Shown one piece after another: positions 22,898-31,634 of a DNA stretch of 64,000 nucleotides. The notes beneath the pieces are model-generated. The model ran no database searches. It had not been told where the DNA came from and saw only the letters and a program-made list of their open reading frames with translations. The position numbers were made by a program, and so were the translations under genes. The stretch covers positions 37,416 to 101,415 of the forward strand of contig RECC01000060.1 in the NCBI GenBank assembly GCA_007692455.1. The letters are read 5' to 3'. Numbering within the stretch: the first letter of the stretch is position 1; each line of letters opens with the position of its first letter. The stretch is from Alkalibacterium sp. (GTDB lineage Bacteria; Bacillota; Bacilli; Lactobacillales; Carnobacteriaceae_A).

Positions 22898-23785
22898 ATG
22901 AATGAGAATTTAGAACTGGTTATTATCACGGGAATGAGTGGAGCCGGTAAGACGGTTGCCATGCAGAGTTTTGAAGATATGGGATATTACTGCATTGATA
23001 ATATGCCACCGAACCTCCTGCCTACATTTTGGAAATTAGTGAGAGAATCCGGACAGTTCAGTAAAATTGCACTGGTAATGGATTTACGCATGAAAGATTT
23101 CTTTGAGGAAATCAATGCGGCTATTACGACAATGGATAACACTCCTCATATTACAACACGAATTGTCTTTCTTGATGCGACTAACGAAGAACTGGTAACA
23201 CGCTATAAGGAAACGAGACGGGCGCATCCGTTGGCAAAAAATGAACGAACAATCGAAGGAATAAAAAAAGAAAGAGAACTGCTGCAGGACATTAGACGAA
23301 AAGCGCAGCTGGTTATCGACACGTCTAAATTGACTCCCAGAGAGTTGAGAGAACAATTAATTCAAAAATTTAAAACAAAAGAAAAAGAAATGTTTCGAGT
23401 GGAAATGGTATCCTTTGGATTTAAATACGGCATTCCAATTGATGCAGATATCGTAATGGATGTTAGATTTTTGCCAAATCCACACTACATTCCGGAACTA
23501 AAACCACAGACTGGTCTTGATGAGGAAGTATACGAATACGTCATGAGGCAGACGGAAACAGAGCAGTTCTACAGAAAATTTACAGATCTTCTAGATACTA
23601 CTCTACCTGGCTATAAAAAAGAAGGAAAAAGTAATCTGACGATAGCTATAGGCTGCACTGGAGGGAAGCATCGTTCTGTTGCTCTGGTCGAACGTATCGG
23701 AAAGAAAATCAAAGCCGATGGCTATCCGGTCAATATATCTCATCGAGATAAAGATAAAGTAAAGGAGTCCGTTGTGCGATCATGA
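22898..23785 (+). CDS. rapZ: RNase adapter protein RapZ (YvcJ)
   Basis: VIITGMSGAGKTVAMQSFEDMGYYCIDNMPPNLLP; GCTGGKHRSVALVE; start chosen at ATG 22898 (gggagtggagcc SD). Confidence 0.95.
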   Translation: MNENLELVIITGMSGAGKTVAMQSFEDMGYYCIDNMPPNLLPTFWKLVRESGQFSKIALVMDLRMKDFFEEINAAITTMDNTPHITTRIVFLDATNEELVTRYKETRRAHPLAKNERTIEGIKKERELLQDIRRKAQLVIDTSKLTPRELREQLIQKFKTKEKEMFRVEMVSFGFKYGIPIDADIVMDVRFLPNPHYIPELKPQTGLDEEVYEYVMRQTETEQFYRKFTDLLDTTLPGYKKEGKSNLTIAIGCTGGKHRSVALVERIGKKIKADGYPVNISHRDKDKVKESVVRS

Positions 23786-24798
23786 AGCAGATAATAACGA
23801 ACAAAAGAAGGCCTAAAATAGTCGTTATCGGCGGAGGAACGGGCTTGCCTGTCATTTTAAAAAGTTTAAAAGAAAAAGACGCCGACGTCACAGCCATAGT
23901 AACAGTGGCTGATGACGGCGGCAGTAGTGGAGAATTGAGAAAAAGTTTTAACGCTGTACCACCTGGAGACTTGAGAAATGTACTCATTGCGCTGTCGGAT
24001 ATTCCAGAATTACAGAAAGAAATTTTTCAGTACCGCTTTAAAATGTGTGACTCCTCTTTATCCGGTCATACAATCGGCAATCTCATTATCCAGGCCACAG
24101 CGGATATGAGAGGAAATATTTACGACGCCATTCAGTTGCTTGCAACTATGATGCACGTGAAAGGACACGTCTATCCAGCAGCAGAGGAACCACTGGTTCT
24201 TCATGCACGGTATATGGATGGAACAACGCAAGCAGGCGAATCACTCATACCGAAAAGTGGAAAAATGATTGATTATGTGGCCGTATCATGTGTTGAAGGC
24301 CGAAAACCAGTACATGCCAGCCGGAAAGTTATTTCGTCCATTATGGACGCAGATATGGTGGTGCTCGGACCCGGCAGCTTATTTACAAGCATCTTGCCAA
24401 ATATTATGATACCGGATATTGGTAAAGCCCTACTCGACACAGAAGCGAAAGTGGTGTATATCTCTAATATCATGACTCAACTGGGCGAAACGGAAGGTCT
24501 TTCCGACGCTGATCACGTTCGTGTTCTTCATAAGCACTTAGGTAAGAGATTCATTGATATTGCATTGACTAATAATGGTGTCGTACCGTCCGATTATATT
24601 TCTCAGGAATCCGGTAACGAATACTTACTGCAAGTGGAACACGATTTCAAGGGGTTACAAGAAGAAGTACCGTTAATCATTTCTGATGATTTTCTTAAGT
24701 TGTTGCCTCGCGGTGTATATCATGATGGTGAAAAAGCAGCAGAGGAAATATTCAGAACAGCATTCAACAGTCAGCGTAAAATAAATAATTATTTGTAA
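23782..24798 (+). CDS. yvcK: YvcK family protein (gluconeogenesis factor)
   Basis: VVIGGGTGLPVILKSLKEKDADVTAIVTVADDGGSSGELR; overlaps the rapZ stop. Confidence 0.96.
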   Translation: MKQIITNKRRPKIVVIGGGTGLPVILKSLKEKDADVTAIVTVADDGGSSGELRKSFNAVPPGDLRNVLIALSDIPELQKEIFQYRFKMCDSSLSGHTIGNLIIQATADMRGNIYDAIQLLATMMHVKGHVYPAAEEPLVLHARYMDGTTQAGESLIPKSGKMIDYVAVSCVEGRKPVHASRKVISSIMDADMVVLGPGSLFTSILPNIMIPDIGKALLDTEAKVVYISNIMTQLGETEGLSDADHVRVLHKHLGKRFIDIALTNNGVVPSDYISQESGNEYLLQVEHDFKGLQEEVPLIISDDFLKLLPRGVYHDGEKAAEEIFRTAFNSQRKINNYL

Positions 24799-24829
24799 AC
24801 GATGAGCAGATAAACAGGGAAGTGATAAA

Positions 24830-25768
24830 ATGTCGTTTGCGTTTGAAGTGAAAAAAGAATTGACCTTGCTTGAAGTCCATCCGGAACATGCCAAGGCAGA
24901 ATTGGCCGCATTGATTCGAATGAATGGGACGTTAAGCATAGTGGATCATACCTTCGTATTAAATGTTCAGACAGAAAATGCAGCCATCGCAAGAAGAATA
25001 TATTCCTTAATCAAGGATAATTTTGATGTGGAATCCGAGCTTCTTGTCCGAAAAAAAATGAAACTGAAAAAAAATAATGTCTATATTGTCCGATTAAAAA
25101 GCGGTACAGAAACGATTCTCAAAGAACTGGGGATAATGGACGGCATGCTTTACAGTGGTCATATTCCACAAGAGATACTGAATAATAAGCAAAAAGCAAA
25201 ATCCTATCTCAGAGGGGCTTTTCTAGCGAGCGGGTCAGTCAACAGTCCCGATACCAGTCGTTATCATCTGGAAATTTATTCAAATTATGAAGAGCATAAC
25301 GAAGATATCTGTCATATGATGCAGTTGTTTGATTTGAATGCCCGAATGCATGAAAGAAGAAATGGGTATATTGTCTATCTCAAAGAATCAGAAAAAATAG
25401 CTGATTTTCTATCTCTTATCGGTGCTACCGGTAGCATGTTCCGTTTTGAAGATGTCCGGATTGTCAGAGATATGCGCAATTCAGTTAATCGACTGGTAAA
25501 CTGTGAGAATGCCAACATGAACAAGACAATTGATGCTGCAACTAAACAGATAGAGAGCATCGAACTGATTGCCCGAACAAAAGGACTGGATACACTTCCT
25601 GAAAAATTAAGAGAAATTGCCAAGCTCAGATTAGATCATCCGGATATCAGCTTGAAGGAATTAGGCGAACTTGTTCCAAATGGAGGGGTTTCAAAATCAG
25701 GGGTTAATCATCGACTCAGGAAAATTAATAAAATCGCTGAAGAAATAGCGCAGTCACGTGCTGTTTAA
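24830..25768 (+). CDS. whiA: DNA-binding protein WhiA
   Basis: [11 protein letters not shown] ... [16 protein letters not shown]-type LAGLIDADG-like domain, C-terminal HTH; rapZ-yvcK-whiA synteny. Confidence 0.96.
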   Translation: MSFAFEVKKELTLLEVHPEHAKAELAALIRMNGTLSIVDHTFVLNVQTENAAIARRIYSLIKDNFDVESELLVRKKMKLKKNNVYIVRLKSGTETILKELGIMDGMLYSGHIPQEILNNKQKAKSYLRGAFLASGSVNSPDTSRYHLEIYSNYEEHNEDICHMMQLFDLNARMHERRNGYIVYLKESEKIADFLSLIGATGSMFRFEDVRIVRDMRNSVNRLVNCENANMNKTIDAATKQIESIELIARTKGLDTLPEKLREIAKLRLDHPDISLKELGELVPNGGVSKSGVNHRLRKINKIAEEIAQSRAV

Positions 25769-25806
25769 AACTGTTATCTCTAGATTACTGGAGATAGCAG
25801 TTTTTT
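25767..25806 (+). terminator. Intrinsic terminator after whiA
   Basis: actgttatctc ... ggagatagcagtttttt. Confidence 0.88.
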
Positions 25807-25965
25807 CACGTTTCAAGAAGTCGAGTTTTCATTTTAAACGACGGGTTTTCACGAGTAAGATAACACTTTTTCTGGATATGTCATTGTTTATATTCTCACT
25901 CCGCAATCTAAATGAGAATACAGGGGCTAATGTATAAACATTTTGTTTAAAAGGATGCAATATAA

Positions 25966-25980
25966 TTATAATCATTACAT
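25966..25980. promoter_or_regulatory. PerR-like box TTATAATCATTACAT
   Basis: 13/15 identity to the Per box TTATAATNATTATAA by eye; upstream of the first rnfC. Confidence 0.45.
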
Positions 25981-26059
25981 TTATACAGCAGTCAAATCCT
26001 GGAAGTAGCGCTTTGACATGTGTTTTTTTCACAAAAAAACTATAAATCGAAATGAAAAA

Positions 26060-26082
26060 GAGAATGATAATCATTATCATTT
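26060..26082. promoter_or_regulatory. Fur box upstream of the first rnfCD cassette
   Basis: gagaatgataatcattatcattt: contains perfect 7-1-7 TGATAATcATTATCA (26065-26079); 18/19 match to GATAATGATAATCATTATC. Confidence 0.8.
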
Positions 26083-26268
26083 GTGATATTTCTGTACATA
26101 ATTCCGGCTAAAAGCCTTTAAAATCTTTACTTTTGTATAATATTTCGTTATTCTTATTGTAGAGATTGTAACAGCTATAATTTAAATATATTTGTGAAAT
26201 TATTATTATGTTCTTCTTGTTGTTGCATAATCAGGGTTAGCTTTCATAGAATTTGAGGAGGTAAGGGA

Positions 26269-27582
26269 ATGCGTTTCAAAACAGTACAAAAAGCTGTATT
26301 TCCTAAACATAACAAATCTCGTACGCATAACAAAGCCATCGAGAGAGTTGATGCACCATCAATAATGGTTTATCCAATGTCCATGCACTTAGGGGCGCCG
26401 GCGAAGCCAGTGGTTGCAGTAGGAGATAAGGTTAAAGTAGGTACACTAATCGGTGAAGGTCAAGGATTTATATCAGCACATATCTTGTCCTCAGTTAGTG
26501 GAGAAGTTGTTTCGATTGAAGAGAGAGATGTTTTAAGTGGCGTCTACACCTGTGTGATTGTAAAAAATGATGGAGAGTATATCGAAGAACCTCCATTTCC
26601 TGAAGCAGGTGACAATGTAGCTCCTGACATGGTTCCAGAATTGATTAAACGCGCGGGAATAACAGGTATGGGTGGAGCAACCTTCCCGACCAACGTTAAA
26701 ATGATTCCGCCGAAAGATAAGAAAATCGATACAATTATTTTAAATGGTGCAGAATGCGAACCGTATTCAACTTCTGATTTGCGCACAATGATCGAATATG
26801 CCGATGAAATTATTGAAGGTGTACGAGTTATTGATGAAGGCTTTAATGTTGATAAGATTTATATCGGTATAGAAGATAATGCTAAAGAAGCTGGAGAAGC
26901 GCTGAAAAAAGCTGCAGAAGGCTACGACAAAGTTGAGGTTAAAGTATTAGAAGCGAAATATCCTCAAGGGTCTGAAAAACAGCTGATTGAAAACTGTACT
27001 GGAAGACAAGTGCCTTCAGGTGGGCTTCCTTCAGATATTGGCTGTATTGTATCCAATGTTGGAACATTCCAGATGATTTACCGCGCTGTTCGTTTGGGCA
27101 AACCAATGGTTGAGCGTGTCACAACTATATCTGGAACGCCAATTGCTGATCCGAAGAACTTGCTTGTGAGACTGGGCACACCTATCGATGATTTAATTGA
27201 TGTATGCGGTGGTTTCCAGGAAGTTCCTCGAAAAGTGCTTCACGGTGGACCGATGATGGGTAAAACGATTAAAGACGGAGCTATTCCGATTTCAAAAGGA
27301 ACCACTCATATTACATTTATGACGGCTGAAGAAGTAGATGAAGAAGAGCGTATCGATTGTATTCGCTGTTCAGAATGTCTGAATGTTTGTCCTGTAAGTC
27401 TGCAGCCTATTTTAATCAGCAACGCTTACGAGCGAGGCGATATTGAGAAGGCTGAAGAACTAGGAGCAATGGACTGTATTGAATGTGGGAACTGTTCATT
27501 TATCTGCCCATCCAAAATTCCATTACTTGATAATATTAGAAAATCTAAAGCTGCAATCAAGCAGAATGCAAAGGCGGTGTAA
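26269..27582 (+). CDS. RnfC-like electron transport subunit, copy 1
   Basis: ITGMGGATFPTNVK, NGAECEPYSTSD, two 4Fe-4S motifs CIRCSECLNVCP and CIECGNCSFICP. Confidence 0.93.
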   Translation: MRFKTVQKAVFPKHNKSRTHNKAIERVDAPSIMVYPMSMHLGAPAKPVVAVGDKVKVGTLIGEGQGFISAHILSSVSGEVVSIEERDVLSGVYTCVIVKNDGEYIEEPPFPEAGDNVAPDMVPELIKRAGITGMGGATFPTNVKMIPPKDKKIDTIILNGAECEPYSTSDLRTMIEYADEIIEGVRVIDEGFNVDKIYIGIEDNAKEAGEALKKAAEGYDKVEVKVLEAKYPQGSEKQLIENCTGRQVPSGGLPSDIGCIVSNVGTFQMIYRAVRLGKPMVERVTTISGTPIADPKNLLVRLGTPIDDLIDVCGGFQEVPRKVLHGGPMMGKTIKDGAIPISKGTTHITFMTAEEVDEEERIDCIRCSECLNVCPVSLQPILISNAYERGDIEKAEELGAMDCIECGNCSFICPSKIPLLDNIRKSKAAIKQNAKAV

Positions 27583-27585
27583 AGT

Positions 27586-28686
27586 ATGACAACAGATAAG
27601 AAAAAAACCACCTTAGCTGATTATGATTTGGTCCTTGATAATTCACCACACGTGTTTGAGAAATGGTCTTCACAGTGGATTATGCTTCAAGTTATTATTG
27701 CCATGCTTTTCCCTTTGGCAGCCGGAACCTATTTCTTCGGTTTTCAGACACTTTATCTGACAGTCCTGGCAGTTGTGACCTGTGTCATCAGTGAATATTT
27801 GTATGAAAAAATTGTTCGTAAGAGAGTAACCATTACAGATTTATCCGCAGTCGTAACAGGTATGCTGGTGGGTCTGAGTATGCCGAACGGTGTACAATGG
27901 TTCAGCGTTGTACTGGTGAGTTTATTTGCTATCATAGTGGTTAAAATGATTCCAGGAGGCATTGGTAAAAACAGATTCAACCCAGCTGTGGGAGGACGTG
28001 TTGTTTACTTGATGGCACCATGGATAGTCAATACATTTGTTCAGGGTGAAGATTTAATCACAACAGCCAGTCATGCAGAAGCGATTACTGGTGCCACTCC
28101 TTGGGATTTAGTATCTGAAGCAACACCTCTGTACTATATCGCAAGTGGAGCTCAGGAAGTACCTGAAGGAGCACAAACACTGTTCAATATGTTCCTTGGT
28201 GATCAAGGAGCATGGGGCGGCTCACTCGGTGAAACAAGTGCACTGGCTTTACTAGTTGCAATGGCCTTCTTAATTTTCCGTCGAATTATCAATCCTAAGC
28301 AACCGGCACTGTTTATTGGTACTGTAGCTGCTATCATGCTAGTGTATTCAGGATTCGACTTTGAATTCATGATGTATCACCTGTTCAGTGGCGCACTCAT
28401 GCTGGCTGCAACCTTTATGGTGACTGATTACGCATCCGGTGGTCTGACTCCACATGGTCGAACTATATTTGCCATAGGAGCCGGTATTTTAACGGCGGTA
28501 TTCAGAATCGGATGGTTTGCCCCAGAAGGAGTCGGTATTTCGATTCTAATCATGAATGCCATTATTCCGTTTGTGGATAAGATTGCTATGCCTAAAATTT
28601 ATGGACATAAAAAACGTCCAAAAGTGCATGCTGATTACGATTTGACAGAACCTTTAGCAAAAAGAGATGTTCTTACAGAAAGCTAA
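27586..28686 (+). CDS. RnfD-like membrane subunit, copy 1
   Basis: NQR2/RnfD-type polytopic protein: KMIPGGIGKNRFNPAVGGRVVYL, FDFEFMMYHLFSGALMLAATFMVTDYASGGLTPHGRTIFAIGAG; 4 nt after rnfC. Confidence 0.92.
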   Translation: MTTDKKKTTLADYDLVLDNSPHVFEKWSSQWIMLQVIIAMLFPLAAGTYFFGFQTLYLTVLAVVTCVISEYLYEKIVRKRVTITDLSAVVTGMLVGLSMPNGVQWFSVVLVSLFAIIVVKMIPGGIGKNRFNPAVGGRVVYLMAPWIVNTFVQGEDLITTASHAEAITGATPWDLVSEATPLYYIASGAQEVPEGAQTLFNMFLGDQGAWGGSLGETSALALLVAMAFLIFRRIINPKQPALFIGTVAAIMLVYSGFDFEFMMYHLFSGALMLAATFMVTDYASGGLTPHGRTIFAIGAGILTAVFRIGWFAPEGVGISILIMNAIIPFVDKIAMPKIYGHKKRPKVHADYDLTEPLAKRDVLTES

Positions 28687-28693
28687 TTAAACG

Positions 28694-28725
28694 AAACGGC
28701 TGAAATTATTTCAGCCGTTTTTTTT
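28694..28725 (+). terminator. Intrinsic terminator after rnfD copy 1
   Basis: aaacggctgaaattatttcagccgtttttttt. Confidence 0.92.
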
Positions 28726-28883
28726 GTGTATGAAAAAGGCTAGAAACAATTGAGTGCTCTTGAGAACAAGGGTAATTTATAGTGAGTCATCTGTCCGTTT
28801 AAAACTAGTAACAGAATAGTTCTATAAAGAGTGTGAATCTTTATCTTTCTAATAGAATTAAGGTATACTTAATATAGATTCAG

Positions 28884-29333
28884 TTGAAAGGTGGGAGACA
28901 CTTGACTAATATGTTAAAAGGGATGAGTGCATTACTATTTTCAGGCGTAATCCTGTCGGCTTGTGGAACATCAAAAGAAGCTTCTCCATTTGAAGAGGTG
29001 AATACATTGGATGGGGTAAATATACACTTAGATCAGGATACTTATGCTCAAGAAGGTGATAATTTTATGCTGACTGTAAGCAATGAATCTGATGAAGAAA
29101 TCTCTTATGGAATAGCTTTCACTGTAGAAGTCGAAGATGACGGTGATTGGTATATTGTAGAGCCGGAGGAAGAGATGGCCTTTATTTTAATAGCTCATAT
29201 GCTTGGCCCGGGTGAAGAAGCAGAAGAAGAGTTGAATATGGAGTATTACGAACCATTTGATGAAGGCACCTACCGTGTTGTCAGACAAATGGAAGGTGAA
29301 GTTCTGACTGCAGAATTTACAATTGAACAATAA
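28884..29333 (+). CDS. Lipoprotein with Ig-like fold candidate domain
   Basis: Signal peptide and lipobox LLFSGVILSACGTS; short acidic beta-rich mature region. Confidence 0.7.
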   Translation: MKGGRHLTNMLKGMSALLFSGVILSACGTSKEASPFEEVNTLDGVNIHLDQDTYAQEGDNFMLTVSNESDEEISYGIAFTVEVEDDGDWYIVEPEEEMAFILIAHMLGPGEEAEEELNMEYYEPFDEGTYRVVRQMEGEVLTAEFTIEQ

Positions 29334-29335
29334 TT

Positions 29336-29370
29336 AAAGACACACACTTCATAAGGGAGTGTGTGTCTTT
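29336..29370. terminator. Bidirectional terminator between convergent genes
   Basis: aaagacacacact ... agtgtgtgtcttt. Confidence 0.8.
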
Positions 29371-29375
29371 CGAGG

Positions 29376-30089
29376 TCAATTATCCAAGGTAGTTTTAATC
29401 GTGTTTATTTTCATTATATCGTCATGTTCCCCGACATCTGCAATAAAATGCATCATATTAAACTGATTGGGAAGGTGAAGGGTATATAAGTCTTCACAGA
29501 TAGAGGTGCCGTCTTCCAAGTAAGTGATGGCGTGATCAGTGGAAATAACTTGTATCTTGTTATCTGCAAAAACTTTTTCCAAATAGGTTAAAGTCTTATT
29601 TCTATTCTTATATTGAACTTCCAGTTGCTTTGTTCGATCAATTTTGAACATGCCTTTTACTACACGCAAAACAATCAGCATGATTAATGTACTGGTTAAC
29701 GCCATGGTATAATTGCCCATTCCAACAGCGATGCCTAGACTGGCTACAGCCCATATAGATGCAGCCGTTGTTAAACCTGTAACGGTACGTCTACTGACAA
29801 TGATGGTTCCGGCACCTAAAAATCCGATTCCGTTAACGACCTGAGCGGTTAGACGAGTAATATCTGAATTAAGAACATTTGAATATTCCGGGTTTTCCAT
29901 TGCAAAATTGAGCACCCATCTGCTGGCTTCTAATTGAGTCATGGTTATGATAGCGGCACCTAAACTGACGAGAGTATGTGTGCGTATACCCGCGTCACGC
30001 CCTTTTAGTTCACGTTCATATCCAATAACCCCACCAACTATAGCTGCCAGAAAAAGTCTTAAAAATAATTCAAGCTGTGAATAATCCAT
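29376..30089 (-). CDS. MgtC/SapB family membrane protein
   Basis: LFLRLFLAAIVGGVIGYERELKGRDAGIRTHTLVSLGAAIIT; start placed at MDYSQLELF with a strong SD. Confidence 0.93.
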   Translation of the reverse strand: MDYSQLELFLRLFLAAIVGGVIGYERELKGRDAGIRTHTLVSLGAAIITMTQLEASRWVLNFAMENPEYSNVLNSDITRLTAQVVNGIGFLGAGTIIVSRRTVTGLTTAASIWAVASLGIAVGMGNYTMALTSTLIMLIVLRVVKGMFKIDRTKQLEVQYKNRNKTLTYLEKVFADNKIQVISTDHAITYLEDGTSICEDLYTLHLPNQFNMMHFIADVGEHDDIMKINTIKTTLDN

Positions 30090-30298
30090 GAGTGTCCCCC
30101 TGATAGTCTTTGATACTATTATCATTAACTTTCTATGTAAAAACAAGAATGAATTTTATTTCGTCTGTATTTACTTTAATCTTTTGCGTTCATATTGTAT
30201 ACTGTATTTATTATAAATAAGAGCATTCATCTTCAATTTACATAATTATAGCACTATTTGTGAAAAGATGAATGAAAAAAATTGGAAATTGAGAGAGG

Positions 30299-31633
30299 AT
30301 GAGAGTGATGCATTTTTCATTCATGGGTAAGCAAGGTGGTTCCCACCCAGAAGAAAATAAATCACGAACGAGTAAACTGCCTATCGTTGATGCGTCAGTA
30401 CCTAAAATAATGGTATTTCCTGTAGCGATGCACATAGGTGCGCCTGCAAAACCCGTAGTTGAAATAGGAGACCAGGTGAAAGCAGGCCAAATTATTGCAG
30501 AAGAAGGCGGCTTCGTCTCTGCACATGTGTACTCTTCTGTTTCCGGAGAAGTAATTGGCCTTGAAAAGCGTCCGACAGTAGGAGGAGAAGCAGATAGTAT
30601 CATTATAAAAAATGATTATCAGTACACAAAAGCTGATCCTATCGTTGAACCAGGTCACTCTCATGAAATGTCGAAAGATGACATTTTGAGTACAGTGAGA
30701 AAAGCCGGAATTGTAGGTATGGGAGGAGCAACTTTCCCAACTGCCGTTAAGTTGAGTCCGCCACCAGGCATGACTATCGATACATTGATTATTAATGGAG
30801 CTGAATGTGAGCCGTATTCAACGTCCGATCATCGTGTAATGGTCGAGCACGCTGATGAAATCATAGATGGAATCAATCTTTCCAGAAAGCTTTTTCCTCA
30901 GTTGAAAAAAATCTACATCGGTATTGAAGACAACAAACCTGATGCGATTAAAAAGATGAAGGAGGCTGCTGCAGAATTCGATGATATTAGTGTACGTCCT
31001 CTAAAATCTATGTACCCTCAAGGTTCCGAAAAGAATTTGATTCAGAATCTTGCAGGACGAGAAGTTCCACCCGGTGGACTTCCTGCAGAAGTTCGCTGTG
31101 TTGTAGCTAATACATCGACAATTCGATCCGTTTACCGTGCATGTGAGTACGGTGAACCTTTAATCGAAAGAATTGTTTCCGTGTCAGGAACACCAGTCAA
31201 AGAGCCGAAAAATCTTCGCGTAAAAATAGGAACACCAATGGATTCCTTAATCGATGACTGTGGCGGTTTTGCAGAAGTACCAGGAAAAGTATTTGGTGGT
31301 GGTCCGATGATGGGTAAAACCGTCTCTGATCTTGGAGTGCCAATTATTAAAGGAACTACTGCAGTTACTGTTTTAACACCAGAAGAGGCACATATCGGCG
31401 AAGAACAAGATTGTATCATGTGTGCAGAATGTATACATGTTTGCCCAGTCAGCCTGCAGCCGATTCTAATCAGTGAAGCTTTTGAAAGAGGAAATATTGA
31501 AAAGGCTAAGGAGTTAGGAGCTATGGATTGTATTGAATGTGGAAACTGCTCATTCATCTGTCCATCGAAAATTCCGTTGCTTGAAAATATAAGATCTGCC
31601 AAAGCTGCCATTAAACAAAAGGAGGAGAAGTAA
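30299..31633 (+). CDS. RnfC-like electron transport subunit, copy 2
   Basis: Clear paralogue of the 26269 product: VGMGGATFPTAVK, CIMCAECIHVCP, CIECGNCSFICP. Confidence 0.93.
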   Translation: MRVMHFSFMGKQGGSHPEENKSRTSKLPIVDASVPKIMVFPVAMHIGAPAKPVVEIGDQVKAGQIIAEEGGFVSAHVYSSVSGEVIGLEKRPTVGGEADSIIIKNDYQYTKADPIVEPGHSHEMSKDDILSTVRKAGIVGMGGATFPTAVKLSPPPGMTIDTLIINGAECEPYSTSDHRVMVEHADEIIDGINLSRKLFPQLKKIYIGIEDNKPDAIKKMKEAAAEFDDISVRPLKSMYPQGSEKNLIQNLAGREVPPGGLPAEVRCVVANTSTIRSVYRACEYGEPLIERIVSVSGTPVKEPKNLRVKIGTPMDSLIDDCGGFAEVPGKVFGGGPMMGKTVSDLGVPIIKGTTAVTVLTPEEAHIGEEQDCIMCAECIHVCPVSLQPILISEAFERGNIEKAKELGAMDCIECGNCSFICPSKIPLLENIRSAKAAIKQKEEK

Positions 31634-31634
31634 T

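Noticed and set aside
25829-26080. 83-aa minus-strand ORF upstream of rnfC copy 1
   Set aside because: Low-complexity Ile/Phe-rich translation overlapping the Fur and PerR-like boxes, with no good SD; probably noncoding.
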